Shown here: one piece after another, positions 26,952 through 36,081 of the stretch | Numbering within the stretch: the first letter of the stretch is position 1 | How the letters are laid out: each line of letters opens with the position of its first letter | Assembly: GCF_019431375.1 (NCBI RefSeq) | Contig: NZ_CP080267.1 | Coordinates: 1,798,001 to 1,862,000 of the forward strand | From: Alcanivorax sp. | GTDB lineage: Bacteria; Pseudomonadota; Gammaproteobacteria; Pseudomonadales; Alcanivoracaceae | Reading direction: 5' to 3' | Length of the DNA stretch: 64,000 bases | Made by a program: the position numbers and the translations under genes | The notes under the pieces: model-generated | Seen by the model: the letters and a program-made list of their open reading frames with translations, nothing else | Told to the model about the DNA's origin: nothing | The model's database searches: none

Positions 26952-26994
26952 GTGGTTGGATGGTGGATTACACCTTCGGCCAATCCACCCTACG
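26952..26994. repeat. REP element right of RAYT
   Basis: GGTGGATT (26962-26969) pairs with AATCCACC (26982-26989), followed by CTACG, the complement of the GTAG mark. Same family as the left-hand elements. Confidence 0.82.
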
Positions 26995-26997
26995 TGT

Positions 26998-27615
26998 CTA
27001 CGGGCGGGTGACCAGCCAGGTGCCGGCGCCGATCATGGCCCCGCCGGCGGCGATGCTCAGGGGCTGCTGTAAACGGGGATTACTGCGGCGGCTAATCCGT
27101 TGGGCCAGTAACGCGTACACGGCCTTAACGCCGCCCACACTGAAAACCGTAATCAGCAGCACCCCAACCATATGCACCGCATCCGGCGAGCGCATATCCA
27201 CAAACAGGGGAAACAGGCTGGCGTAGAAAACGATGGCCTTGATATCGCCCAGGGTCACCACCAGCCCGGCCAGAAAACTGACCGTCTTGCTGCTACCGCT
27301 GATCGACCCCGTCTTTAATGCCGTATCACGATTGCGGATAAGCGTGATGCCGAACCACACCAGCCAGAGGCCGGCGGCGATACGGACCAACGCAAACAAA
27401 CCACCCAGTTGCTGGGCCAGCTCGGTCATCCCCCACAGGGCAAGAGCGGCGAACAGAAAATCCGCCATGACAATACCGGCGGCCACCCACAGGCCGTGAG
27501 CCACACCAAGCCGGACGGACCGCACCACCACCAGCGCAACGCTGGTACTGGGCAGCGCCGCCAGCACCATCATCACCGGAATCAGTAACAGTAACCCGTA
27601 TCCATCCATGGCCAT
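26998..27615 (-). CDS. LysE/RhtB-family amino-acid exporter
   Basis: 205 residues with about six membrane segments. The pattern MVLAALPSTSVALVVVRSVR near the N-terminus, WLVWFGITLIRNRDTA and FLAGLVVTLGDIKAIVFYAS fit the LysE/RhtB translocator family of inner-membrane amino-acid efflux proteins. The substrate cannot be predicted. It stands alone, between a REP element and a GTTGGAGC repeat. Confidence 0.88.
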   Translation of the reverse strand: MAMDGYGLLLLIPVMMVLAALPSTSVALVVVRSVRLGVAHGLWVAAGIVMADFLFAALALWGMTELAQQLGGLFALVRIAAGLWLVWFGITLIRNRDTALKTGSISGSSKTVSFLAGLVVTLGDIKAIVFYASLFPLFVDMRSPDAVHMVGVLLITVFSVGGVKAVYALLAQRISRRSNPRLQQPLSIAAGGAMIGAGTWLVTRP

Positions 27616-27689
27616 GCCCTGCCATCAACGCTGTTGCCTTGAGAACAAGGCTGCCCATAAAACCGTTGCCGCCAACATAACACGTTGTC

Positions 27690-27715
27690 GTTGGAGCCTT
27701 GCTTGGAAGGCGAAG
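27690..27715. repeat. GTTGGAGC repeat, half copy B
   Basis: GTTGGAGCCTTGCTTGGAAG and following GCGAAG match the left half of copy A; the right half is missing. Confidence 0.6.
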
Positions 27716-27730
27716 TGGGTCGCGCCCCTC

Positions 27731-29593
27731 TTACTCTACCGGTGACTCGACATCACTGGCCGGCTCGCGACGATTACGCAACGCCTTGTTGTACAGATCC
27801 GCCAGGCCTTCGTGGGCTGCTGCACTGAAACGCTTGAGCCTCTTGCGAGTCACCGTGACCTGCTCAAACGCAGAAGCTTGCAACGAGTATTGCTGGCGAC
27901 GCATGAGCCGCTCGCCGCGTTGTTGCAGGCTAGCCAACTCCTGCTTCAGGGCCGGCAGTTCCTGGCGAAAGTAATCCAGCCGCTGCACCCGACTGCTGGC
28001 CACCATGACCCGGCTGCGCAACTCCCGGGTCCGCTCAAGCATGGCACTGATCTGCTTGAGCTCCTGCTCGCGCTGCCATTGGCGCGGCACGATATCCTCC
28101 TGCATCTCCCACAACAGAACCCCCTTGTAGAAGTCCAGCTTGGCGGTCATGTCCGGGCGCTTGCGCTCCCCCCAGCCCCGGGTTGTGCGCTCCGCTTCCT
28201 GCTGGGCCTCCCAGAGACGCTGCTCCTTGTCCGTAGCAAAAGGTAACGGATCCTGTTCCGTTACCGCCTGATCATAGTCCCGCTGCAGCCGGGTAAGGCG
28301 CCCCTGGAAATCCTGCTGCGACAGTTCCCGCAGCAGGGCCTGTGCCTGGGGCCTGACTTCCTGATGTTTGCGCTCATGAGCAGCCAGCATGGTTTGCATG
28401 GCGGGCAAGGTATTCTGCCACTGGGTCAGCAGATTTCGTTGACGCATCAGCTCGTGATAGTTGTTCCAGCCGTGCTGGAATTCCGTGGTGGCAAACCATT
28501 CGTAGAAAGTGGGAAAACTCTTCACCCTTTTCGGCAGAAACGGCGGCACCGGGTCCATGGCAGTGGACCAGCGCGGTTCGCCGACCATCTCCTCGAACCA
28601 GTCGCCACTGGCAATGCGCGCCTCCACCTCCAGCAGGTATTGTTCCAGCCCCTCGAAGCGTTCCAGCGCCGTCTGGAAAGCCTTCCGGGCGGAACGCTGA
28701 TCGCCCATCTGTTCATAAAGATAGGGGATCGCCAGCTGCGCTTCCTGCACGGTGGAACGCTGGATCGATTTGCGGTCCAGTTGCTGCAGTATCGGCAACG
28801 CCCGGGCCGGCTGATTCTCGATCAGCAGGGCACGAGCGTAAAGCAGCAGGGAGACATCGGCGAACGGTCCTTCCAGGCGGGCATCGCCCAGCAGTTGCAG
28901 GGCACGGTGCTCCTGATCGCTGCGCAGCATGTAAATGGCCAGGGCCAGCATGGCCTTGTCCTTGATGGCATTAACCTGGGGATCACCGGGCGGCAGGTTG
29001 GCCAGTTGCCACAGCCATTCCTGACCCAACCCCGGGTGCTCGCCGTTGATCCAGCTAATCGCCAGGTTATAGCGAAGATAGGCATTGAGCGGGTGATTGG
29101 CAGCAAAGGCATCCAGGGACTCCGCCGCCTCTTCGTAACGGCCCAGGCGCATCAGCACCCGGGCCCGCAGGCTGTGATAGACCTCTTTGAGATCCTCGGG
29201 CGGTGTGCCGGCCTGCTGTTCCAGGGTATCCAGGGCGCGAGCATATTTCTGCTGACGATAGTAAAGGCCCGCCAGATGAATCCAGGCTCGCTTTGCCACC
29301 TCACCGCTGACCTGCTGATTCAGCAAGGCGCTGAACACACGCTCGGCATCTTCCGGCATACCGTAGGCGCTATACATGGCGCCCAGCAGCACTTCCAGGT
29401 CAGCCCGGTGCACATCTACCTCGCCACGCTCCAGTGCCATCTGCGCCCGGGTCAGGGCGGCAAAATAGTCCCCTTGCAGATAGAGATAGGCCACTTCCCC
29501 ATAGGCCAGCTCCTGCACCTGATGCGGCTTATCCAGCCGCCCCCAGGCCAGAGAGCTGGCCAGCATAAACACCATGACAGACCACTTCAGCAT
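27731..29593 (-). CDS. TPR/coiled-coil protein, paralogue of 11056-12975
   Basis: 620 residues, signal peptide (MLKWSVMVFMLASSLAWG), a TPR-like N-terminal half (AWIHLAGLYYRQQKYARALD) and a long C-terminal coiled coil. The block LGDARLEGPFADVSLLLYAR corresponds to LDRVRLEGPFSNKALLGAGW of the gene at 11056-12975, so the two are paralogues. The ATG at 29593 lies 7 bp after the stop of its small partner; a longer frame upstream overlaps that partner. With no motor genes nearby, it may supply an alternative periplasmic subunit to the Glt-like machine. Confidence 0.78.
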   Translation of the reverse strand: MLKWSVMVFMLASSLAWGRLDKPHQVQELAYGEVAYLYLQGDYFAALTRAQMALERGEVDVHRADLEVLLGAMYSAYGMPEDAERVFSALLNQQVSGEVAKRAWIHLAGLYYRQQKYARALDTLEQQAGTPPEDLKEVYHSLRARVLMRLGRYEEAAESLDAFAANHPLNAYLRYNLAISWINGEHPGLGQEWLWQLANLPPGDPQVNAIKDKAMLALAIYMLRSDQEHRALQLLGDARLEGPFADVSLLLYARALLIENQPARALPILQQLDRKSIQRSTVQEAQLAIPYLYEQMGDQRSARKAFQTALERFEGLEQYLLEVEARIASGDWFEEMVGEPRWSTAMDPVPPFLPKRVKSFPTFYEWFATTEFQHGWNNYHELMRQRNLLTQWQNTLPAMQTMLAAHERKHQEVRPQAQALLRELSQQDFQGRLTRLQRDYDQAVTEQDPLPFATDKEQRLWEAQQEAERTTRGWGERKRPDMTAKLDFYKGVLLWEMQEDIVPRQWQREQELKQISAMLERTRELRSRVMVASSRVQRLDYFRQELPALKQELASLQQRGERLMRRQQYSLQASAFEQVTVTRKRLKRFSAAAHEGLADLYNKALRNRREPASDVESPVE

Positions 29594-29600
29594 GCTCGTC

Positions 29601-30098
29601 TCAGCGCCAGTCACGGAACAAAAGGCGGGGCTGTTGTTTGGCCTTGTCGTCCTCAATATGCAGTTGCACAAAGTGTCGGCCATGGCGCTTGTCGAATCGA
29701 CCGGTCACACCCCGGCGAATTTCACGGCCCTCTGGCCCCATACCGGTCACGAAAGCGACCATCTCATGCTCGCCGTTCTTCACGTTGGCCAGTGCCAGAC
29801 GCTGCACCGCCCCGTTTTTCAGGGCACGCAGCTCACGCTCGGTGTAAAGATGGCTGGCCAGCACCTCCCCATCCAGTTCCAGGGTTATGCTGTCCGGCTG
29901 GAAGTAATGCCCCACATCCAGGGACACATAGATTCCTACCTGGGTATCGGCGGGGAACAGCAGCTCCTCTTCCAGCAGTAGAAGGCGTTTGTTGACTTCC
30001 AGCACGTCGCGCTTGAAATCCGCAAGCTCCTTGTCCAGCTCGGTTCCATGAAGCTGGCTGGCAAAAAACATTAACAGCAGCACTACTACACGACGCAT
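29601..30098 (-). CDS. Small periplasmic protein, paralogue of 12979-13500
   Basis: 165 residues from the ATG at 30098 (MRRVVVLLLMFFASQLHG, a signal peptide). Short coiled coil, then LFPADTQVGIYVSLDVGHYF and HLYTERELRALKNGAVQRLA, which align with YPSNTQVSLFVSVVPDHDV and HHVYTHKELEALKSGGVQR of the first copy. The pair keeps the same order and spacing as in the main operon, so it arose by duplication of the two-gene unit. Confidence 0.8.
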   Translation of the reverse strand: MRRVVVLLLMFFASQLHGTELDKELADFKRDVLEVNKRLLLLEEELLFPADTQVGIYVSLDVGHYFQPDSITLELDGEVLASHLYTERELRALKNGAVQRLALANVKNGEHEMVAFVTGMGPEGREIRRGVTGRFDKRHGRHFVQLHIEDDKAKQQPRLLFRDWR

Positions 30099-30223
30099 TG
30101 CGCTTCCCCAATCCCGATGATTTTTTGGCAATCTACCATAGCCGTGCGGCTTTGACTGTTGTGATCATCACACCCGATCTGCTCTTCACGTTAACTTGTC
30201 CGCTTTACGACGATTCTTCCACC

Positions 30224-30979
30224 ATGACACCTTCATCGTTTCCCTACCCGGTACTGATCACCGGTGCCAGTTCCGGCATCGGCCTGGCGCTCACCAGCCT
30301 TCATCTGGCACGGGGAGATCGGGTTATCGCCAGCAGCCGCCAACCCGACAGCTCGCCACTGGCAGCACTGGCCTCCCGCCATGACAAGCTTGAGCTGGTG
30401 GAAGCCGATCTGACCACCAACCGGGGCCCAGCAGCACTTGCTGATGAAACCGTCAGGCGCACCGAACATTTGTCCCGGGTGATTTGCTGTGCCGGTGTAT
30501 TGCACGACACCAACAGGAACATGTCACCGGAAAAACGCCTGGAAGAACTGTTACCGGAGAATCTGGAATACAGTTTCCGCCTCAACGCCCTGGCGCCTAT
30601 CTTGCTGGCCCAGGCGCTGCTGCCACTACTGCGCCGTCAGCCAGCAACTTTTGCCGCCATCTCCGCCCGGGTAGGGAGCATTACCGACAACCACCTGGGC
30701 GGCTGGTACAGCTATCGCAGCAGCAAAGCGGCCCTGAACCAGCTGATGCGCACCTTTGCGGTGGAGGCTCGCCGCCGGGCACCCAATCTCACCGTACTGG
30801 CCCTGCACCCCGGTACCACCGATACCCCCCTGTCGGCCCCCTTTCAGTCCCGGGTCCCGCAAGAGAAGCTGTTTTCTCCCGACTGGGTAGCAGAGCAATT
30901 GACGGAACAGCTGGATAAAGCAACGCCGGAACAGAGTGGCAGCTTCCTCAACTGGCGGGGAGAGTCGCTACCCTGGTGA
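30224..30979 (+). CDS. Short-chain dehydrogenase/reductase
   Basis: 251 residues. Start at the ATG 30224 so that the NAD(P)-binding ITGASSGIGLALTSLHLA lies near the N-terminus. CCAGVL takes the place of the NNAG motif. The active-site Tyr and Lys are in GGWYSYRSSKAALNQLMR. The family is NAD(P)-dependent; the substrate is unknown. It is divergent from the paralogous Glt-like pair, separated by 125 bp. Confidence 0.88.
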   Translation: MTPSSFPYPVLITGASSGIGLALTSLHLARGDRVIASSRQPDSSPLAALASRHDKLELVEADLTTNRGPAALADETVRRTEHLSRVICCAGVLHDTNRNMSPEKRLEELLPENLEYSFRLNALAPILLAQALLPLLRRQPATFAAISARVGSITDNHLGGWYSYRSSKAALNQLMRTFAVEARRRAPNLTVLALHPGTTDTPLSAPFQSRVPQEKLFSPDWVAEQLTEQLDKATPEQSGSFLNWRGESLPW

Positions 30980-31102
30980 CAGATACAATTTTTCCACAGT
31001 TGTCGCTTGCCATACCCTGCCAACCCGCGCCACTATCAACGGGCTGATGCACAATGTGCATTGGCACCCATGCCGGCGGCCCGGTCAGGATGCCGCGCCA
31101 TT

Positions 31103-31122
31103 CGCGCCCCGTCAGGGGCGCG
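31103..31122. other. GC-rich hairpin
   Basis: CGCGCCCC-gtca-GGGGCGCG is a perfect 8-bp stem with a tetraloop, in the 277-bp gap between the SDR and the LEA-type gene. There is no U-run, so it may be a transcript-stabilising or cruciform element and not an intrinsic terminator. Confidence 0.5.
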
Positions 31123-31256
31123 GTGGCGTGGCGGGAGATCGGGCCGTTCGGCATGCACCTGCCCCGCTTCACCCAGCCAGAAATCATCCCCCCTTCATTC
31201 ATGCAACTTTCCCGCTATGCTTGCCTCTAACAGGGTCAATGCCAAGGAGTTCGGGA

Positions 31257-31718
31257 ATGAGAAAGATTGTGTCGTTATGGCTGATCATGGCCGCCATCAT
31301 GCTGGCGGGCTGTCAGCGTCTGGGCTCACTGGAAGCACCGGAAGTCAGTGTTTCCAGTATTGCCCTGAACAGCATCACCCTGTTTGAACAGGAATGGGGG
31401 CTCACCCTGCGTGCCCGCAATCCCAATAACCGGCAACTGACCCTGAAGAGCCTGGACTACGAAATCTTCATCAACGGGGAAAAGTTTGCCCGCGGCCTTA
31501 CCGGCGATAGCGTCACCTTGCCCGCCATGGGCGATGCCCAGGTGACCACCACCATCACCACCAGCCTGCTGGGCAGCCTCAAACAGTTGCAGAAAATCCA
31601 GCAGCAACAGGACAAGCCGCTGCAGTACCGCCTGGTCGGCAAGGCCAGAGTCGCCGGTGTCCCCTTGCCCCTGTCCTTCGACAAGGAAGGCGAAATGACC
31701 CTGCCGGCAATGCCCTGA
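31257..31718 (+). CDS. LEA type 2 family lipoprotein
   Basis: 153 residues. Start at 31257 with GGAG a few bases upstream. A lipobox IMLAGC (Cys about 19) is followed by a WHy/LEA14-like domain: FEQEWGLTLRARNPNNRQLT and LKSLDYEIFINGEKFARGLT are typical. These lipoproteins face the periplasm; their role is not defined, sometimes stress related. Confidence 0.85.
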   Translation: MRKIVSLWLIMAAIMLAGCQRLGSLEAPEVSVSSIALNSITLFEQEWGLTLRARNPNNRQLTLKSLDYEIFINGEKFARGLTGDSVTLPAMGDAQVTTTITTSLLGSLKQLQKIQQQQDKPLQYRLVGKARVAGVPLPLSFDKEGEMTLPAMP

Positions 31719-31741
31719 AGCAACTGTCTTGCAATCCTTGC

Positions 31742-31812
31742 GTAGGAGCTTGCTTGCAAGCGAACATCGGCCTTGATCTGCTAACCCGATTCGCCTGCAA
31801 GCAGCCTCCTAC
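31742..31812. repeat. GTAGGAGC palindromic repeat, copy D
   Basis: GTAGGAGCTTGCTTGCAAGC on the left mirrors GCCTGCAAGCAGCCTCCTAC on the right, about 71 bp in total. Related to the GTTGGAGC copies and located between the convergent ends of the LEA-type and AraC genes. Confidence 0.75.
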
Positions 31813-31839
31813 AACCTATGGAGCCTCTGTGGTAAAAAA

Positions 31840-32847
31840 TCATCCACCCTGACGCTCGCGGCGAAACCGGGCCGGGGTCTGGCCGGTCCAGCGGCGAAAG
31901 GCGTGGTTGAAGTTGGACAGCTCGGAGAAACCCAGCCGTTCGCTAATCTCTTCCATGCCCAGTCCGCCCAGGATTAACCACTGCTCCGCCAGCATCCGCC
32001 GCACCTCATCCAGCAGTTCCCGGTAACCGGTACCTTCTGCCCGCAGCTGCCGCCGCAGAGTGCGGCTGGTAACACCCAGCTCCGCTGCCATGGCCTCCAT
32101 ATCCGGAAAACTGCCCGGCTGGCTGAGCAGGCGGCGGCGCACCTGCAACGCTACCCCACCCTGTCGATAGCGCTGGACAAGTAATTGCTGGCACTGCTCT
32201 TCGCAGAGTCGGGCGGTGACCGGGTTGGCCTGGGGCAAGGGCATGTCCAACAGACCGGCCACAAACCGGGCCTGGTTGTGCGGCTGGTCGAAACGGGGAG
32301 GCAGTCCAAAAATAGCGGTAAACGGCGCAGGATCCTGCTCGGGCAATCGCAGGGCCAGGGAGGAGAGCGGAATACGGCTGGCGAACAATTCTTCCTGGAC
32401 CATCATCACCGCGCTGGCATCCCTTGCCAGCAGGTAGGGGCGAATGGTTTCCGGCAGCCCGCTGTCATCCAGCATCAACACCGCCTCCCCCTGCTCTTCA
32501 TCAAGGCGGATATCCAGGAAGGCAAAGGTCAGATCCAGATAGCGCACCCCCAGCTCCACCGCCTGCCGGAAGGTAGGACTGCTGAGCAGGGCAAAGCCCC
32601 ACACCCCATAACTGCTCAAGTGATAGCGCTGCCCCATGGCCAGGCCATGTTTAACCGGATCATCCAGTTGCGCACAGAGATTTTCCACCACCCGGCGCTC
32701 CTGAGCCCGCTCGATGGTCGCATCCGGTCGGTGCAGCATGGTCGGGTCAATATCGCTGCCTGCCAGACAGGCCCCCGCGTCCAGCCCCTGTTCGGCGGCA
32801 TAGGCCATTTGCAGGCGCACACTGGTGATGGCTCGACGTACATCCAT
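31840..32847 (-). CDS. AraC-family regulator, probable activator of the monooxygenase operon
   Basis: 335 residues. The Arabinose_bd-like N-terminal domain spans about 1-200, and the AraC HTH lies at about 245-330 (MAAELGVTSRTLRRQLRAEG, ISERLGFSELSNFNHAFRRW, WTGQTPARFRR). The family (OruR/QseD-like AraC) senses lipophilic effectors. It is divergent from the monooxygenase with 102 bp between starts, and that gap has a CACAA-tt-TTGTG dyad at 32863-32874, a possible operator. A longer upstream frame would overlap the monooxygenase and is rejected. Confidence 0.87.
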   Translation of the reverse strand: MDVRRAITSVRLQMAYAAEQGLDAGACLAGSDIDPTMLHRPDATIERAQERRVVENLCAQLDDPVKHGLAMGQRYHLSSYGVWGFALLSSPTFRQAVELGVRYLDLTFAFLDIRLDEEQGEAVLMLDDSGLPETIRPYLLARDASAVMMVQEELFASRIPLSSLALRLPEQDPAPFTAIFGLPPRFDQPHNQARFVAGLLDMPLPQANPVTARLCEEQCQQLLVQRYRQGGVALQVRRRLLSQPGSFPDMEAMAAELGVTSRTLRRQLRAEGTGYRELLDEVRRMLAEQWLILGGLGMEEISERLGFSELSNFNHAFRRWTGQTPARFRRERQGG

Positions 32848-32949
32848 GAAATGTCCGTTTCCCACAATTTTGTGTCCCAGAATGCCATAAACAAGGCGTA
32901 TCCGTCCCGTTAGAGTAACCATCAATAAAAGATTACTGGGATGTTTACC

Positions 32950-34407
32950 ATGCAAGTGACCCACAACGTGGTGATTATCGGTGCCGGCTTCGGCGGACTC
33001 GGCATGGCCATTCGCCTGAAAGCCCAGGGCGAAGAGAATATTTTGATGATTGAGAAAGGCCACGACGTGGGGGGCTGTTGGCGCGACAACACCTACCCCG
33101 GCGCCGCCTGCGATGTGCCCTCGCATCTGTATTCCTTTTCCTTCGAGCGCCATTACCCATGGAGCCGCCGCTTCGCCCCGCAACAGGAAATCTTTGCCTA
33201 CCAGCAATACTGCGCGCGCAAGTACGATCTGTACCGGCATATCCGCTTCAACACGGAAGTGGCCGACGCTCGCTACCGGGATGAAGACGGCATCTGGGAA
33301 TTAACCCTGACCAACGGCGACACCCTCACTACCCGGGTGCTGATCACCGCCACCGGCCAGCTCAACCAGCCCGCCTACCCGCCGCTGTCCGGTATCGAGG
33401 ATTTCGCTGGTGCGCACTTCCACAGCGCCCGCTGGGACCACGATGTGGACCTGACCGGTAAAACCGTAGCCGTGGTGGGCACCGGCGCCAGCGCCATCCA
33501 GTTCGTACCGGAAGTGGCCAAGGTGGCCGGCAAGGTAAAACTGTTCCAGCGCTCCGCCGCCCATGTGATTGCCAAACCGGATCGCGCCTACAGCAAACTG
33601 GAACACCAGGTACTGAGCAAGGCACCCATTACCCAGACCCTTGATCGGCTGCGCATCTATGCCACCAACGAATCCCGGGCTCTGGGCTTCACCTCCTTCC
33701 AGAAAGCCATGAAGGTGTACGAGTGGCTGTTCCGCCGCCACCTGAAGCAACAGATCAAGGACCCTGAACTGCGCGAGAAACTGACCCCGGATTACCCCAT
33801 GGGCTGCAAGCGCATTCTGATGTCCAACGATTACTACCCGGCCCTGGCCCAGGACCATGTGGAAGTGATCAACCACGGTATCAGCTCGGTGGATCAGAGC
33901 GGCCTTACCGACAGCACCGGCACCCATCACGACGCCGATGTGATCATCTACGGCACCGGCTTCAAGGCCACCGACTTCCTGACCCCCATGACCATCACCG
34001 GCCGTGACGGGGCAGACCTGAACGCGGTCTGGAAGGACGGCGCCGAGGCCTACCTGGGCATCACCGTGCGCGGCTTCCCCAACCTGTTCATGCTCTATGG
34101 CCCCAACACCAACCTGGGCCACAACTCCATCATCTACATGCTGGAAAGCCAGATTCACTACATCCTGCAATGTGTGGCAGAGATGGACGAACAGGGCATA
34201 AAGGCACTGGAAGTCCGCGACCGGGTTCAGGAAGACTTCAACAAAACGGTGCAGGACAAAATCAGCAATACCGTCTGGGACAAGGGCTGCCACAGCTGGT
34301 ACAAGACCGAAAGCGGCAAAAACACCAACAACTGGCCCGGCTTTACCTTTGACTACCGGCGCCAGACACGGACCCTGGATCTGAGTGACTATGAGCTCCT
34401 TCGTTGA
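32950..34407 (+). CDS. Flavin-containing Baeyer-Villiger-type monooxygenase
   Basis: 485 residues. FAD-binding motif GAGFGGLGMA near the N-terminus, a second nucleotide motif GTGASA for NADPH, and the fingerprint FAGAHFHSARWD (FxGxxxHxxxW) between them, the type-I Baeyer-Villiger signature. WRDNTYPGAACDVPSHLYSF is typical of the class. I prefer the ATG at 32950 (MQVTHN) since GGGA lies about 8 nt before; an ATG at 32941 is possible. Followed by an esterase and an SDR, it fits oxidation of ketones to esters, ester cleavage and alcohol oxidation. The sequence differs in style from AlmA long-chain alkane monooxygenases. Confidence 0.9.
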   Translation: MQVTHNVVIIGAGFGGLGMAIRLKAQGEENILMIEKGHDVGGCWRDNTYPGAACDVPSHLYSFSFERHYPWSRRFAPQQEIFAYQQYCARKYDLYRHIRFNTEVADARYRDEDGIWELTLTNGDTLTTRVLITATGQLNQPAYPPLSGIEDFAGAHFHSARWDHDVDLTGKTVAVVGTGASAIQFVPEVAKVAGKVKLFQRSAAHVIAKPDRAYSKLEHQVLSKAPITQTLDRLRIYATNESRALGFTSFQKAMKVYEWLFRRHLKQQIKDPELREKLTPDYPMGCKRILMSNDYYPALAQDHVEVINHGISSVDQSGLTDSTGTHHDADVIIYGTGFKATDFLTPMTITGRDGADLNAVWKDGAEAYLGITVRGFPNLFMLYGPNTNLGHNSIIYMLESQIHYILQCVAEMDEQGIKALEVRDRVQEDFNKTVQDKISNTVWDKGCHSWYKTESGKNTNNWPGFTFDYRRQTRTLDLSDYELLR

Positions 34408-35323
34408 ACGAATCAGCCGGGCCCAGTCCGGCACCCAGCAATTACTGGCCGGCGCCCTGCGCCAGTCCCTGGCCATGCTGTTCAAACCGGTGGCCAACCC
34501 GCGCTTCAGCGTGAAGGCGCAGCGCCGCTGGATGGACATCATGGCCAAGACCACCCTGGTGGCCCGGGATGTGCCCAGCCATGACGCTCCGCTGGGCGGC
34601 GTCCCCTGCCGCCACTATGCGCCGCTCAATGCCCAGGGCACCGTGCTTTATCTGCACGGCGGCGGCTATGTGGCCGGCAGCCCGGAAAGCCACCGGTCGG
34701 TTACCTCGCACCTGGCAAAATTCGCCAATGCCCGCGTGGTCGTACCGGACTACCGACTGGCGCCGGAGCATGCTTGCCCCGCCGCCATCGAGGATGCCGT
34801 GGCAGTGTATCAAGCCCTGCTGGCAGAGGGCGTGGACCCTACCACCCTGGTCATCGCCGGCGACTCCGCTGGCGGCGGTCTTGCCCTGGCCGCCCTGCAA
34901 GCACTGAAGACGGAAAAGATCGCCCTGCCCAGCAGCACCATCCTGATCTCTCCCTGGGTGGACTTGAGCCTCAACGACCTGTTCGACACCGACCGGGACA
35001 TCATGCTCAGCCCCATCTGGTTGCGCAGTGCAGCCCAGGCCTATGGCGGTGACGACTTAAGCCACCCGAGCTGCTCTCCACTCAATGGTGACCTGACGGG
35101 CCTGCCTCCGGTACTGATACAGTCCGGCAGCGACGAAATCCTGCTCAACGACAGCCACCGCCTGTGTACCGCCCTGAACGATGCTGGCACCCCCGCCCGC
35201 CTTCAGGTACACCCGCAGCGCTGGCATGATTTCCAGCTCCACGCCGGCGTACTGGCTGATGCGGATCAGGCACTGATGACCTGCGCCCGCTTTATCCATC
35301 AACACTGGAAGCCCGCCGCATGA
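34391..35323 (+). CDS. HSL-type alpha/beta-hydrolase (esterase)
   Basis: 310 residues. The hormone-sensitive-lipase oxyanion motif HGGGYVAG and nucleophile motif GDSAGGG are visible; the Asp is in SGSDEILLND and the His in HDFQLH. It overlaps the end of the monooxygenase by 17 bp, in another frame, so it is co-translated with it. It would cleave the ester made by the monooxygenase. Confidence 0.92.
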   Translation: MSSFVERISRAQSGTQQLLAGALRQSLAMLFKPVANPRFSVKAQRRWMDIMAKTTLVARDVPSHDAPLGGVPCRHYAPLNAQGTVLYLHGGGYVAGSPESHRSVTSHLAKFANARVVVPDYRLAPEHACPAAIEDAVAVYQALLAEGVDPTTLVIAGDSAGGGLALAALQALKTEKIALPSSTILISPWVDLSLNDLFDTDRDIMLSPIWLRSAAQAYGGDDLSHPSCSPLNGDLTGLPPVLIQSGSDEILLNDSHRLCTALNDAGTPARLQVHPQRWHDFQLHAGVLADADQALMTCARFIHQHWKPAA

Positions 35324-36078
35324 ATCGCATCCTGATCACCGGCGCCGCCAGCGGCATCGGCCTGGCCACCGCCAAACGCTTTCATGACGAGGGCTGGCGG
35401 GTTGGTCTGACCGATGTGAATGAAACTGCCCTGGCAAAGTTGGCCAGAGAACTGAACGACAGCTGGTATCGGCGCCTGGACGTGACCGATCCCATTGCCT
35501 GTGAGCATGCCTGCCGGGACTTCGCCGAAGACGGCGACATCGATGTGCTGTTCAACTGTGCCGGCATCCTGCGCATGGGGCGCTTCGAGTCCATCACCGC
35601 AGAACAGCACAAGCAGATCATCGATATCAATGTGACCGGCCTGATCAACATGAGCCTGGCGGCCCACCCCTTCCTGCAGGAGAGCAAGGCGGCAGCGGTG
35701 ATCAACATGAGTTCCGCCTCGGCCCTGTACGGCGTGCCGCACCTGGCCTCCTACTCCGCCAGCAAGTTCGCGGTGCGTTCGCTCACCGAGTCGCTGAATA
35801 TCGAATGGGGCCGTCAGGGCATTCGCGTCGTCGATATCATGCCGCCTTTCGTGAAGACCCCCATGGTGGAAAAGGCCAGCGTCCGGGCGCCGGTGGTGGA
35901 CCGCATGGGCGTCAACCTGAGTGCCGACGACGTGGCCGATACGGTCTGGCAGGCCGCCAACGAAAAAGCACCAGTGCACAACCCGGTGGGCCTTACCTTC
36001 AAGCTGATCAAACTCCTCGACAAGGCCCTGCCCAGCGCCTCCACGCGGTTATTGATGCGCTTTTTGAGCCGGGATTGA
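35320..36078 (+). CDS. Short-chain dehydrogenase of the monooxygenase operon
   Basis: 252 residues. NAD(P) motif ITGAASGIGLATAKRF, FNCAG in place of NNAG, the active-site YSASKFAVR and the Ser in INMSSASAL. The start overlaps the esterase stop (ATGA). It probably handles the alcohol or ketone of the same pathway. The gene ends at the nested inverted-repeat element. Confidence 0.9.
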   Translation: MNRILITGAASGIGLATAKRFHDEGWRVGLTDVNETALAKLARELNDSWYRRLDVTDPIACEHACRDFAEDGDIDVLFNCAGILRMGRFESITAEQHKQIIDINVTGLINMSLAAHPFLQESKAAAVINMSSASALYGVPHLASYSASKFAVRSLTESLNIEWGRQGIRVVDIMPPFVKTPMVEKASVRAPVVDRMGVNLSADDVADTVWQAANEKAPVHNPVGLTFKLIKLLDKALPSASTRLLMRFLSRD

Positions 36079-36081
36079 AGC

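Noticed and set aside
28364..29995. 543-codon open frame on the plus strand
   Set aside because: Antisense to the paralogous TPR/coiled-coil gene, low-complexity residue mix and no domains.
32950..34407. AlmA long-chain alkane monooxygenase
   Set aside because: The fingerprint fits type-I Baeyer-Villiger enzymes, and the N-terminal region reads differently from AlmA as I remember it; the operon also suits ketone oxidation.
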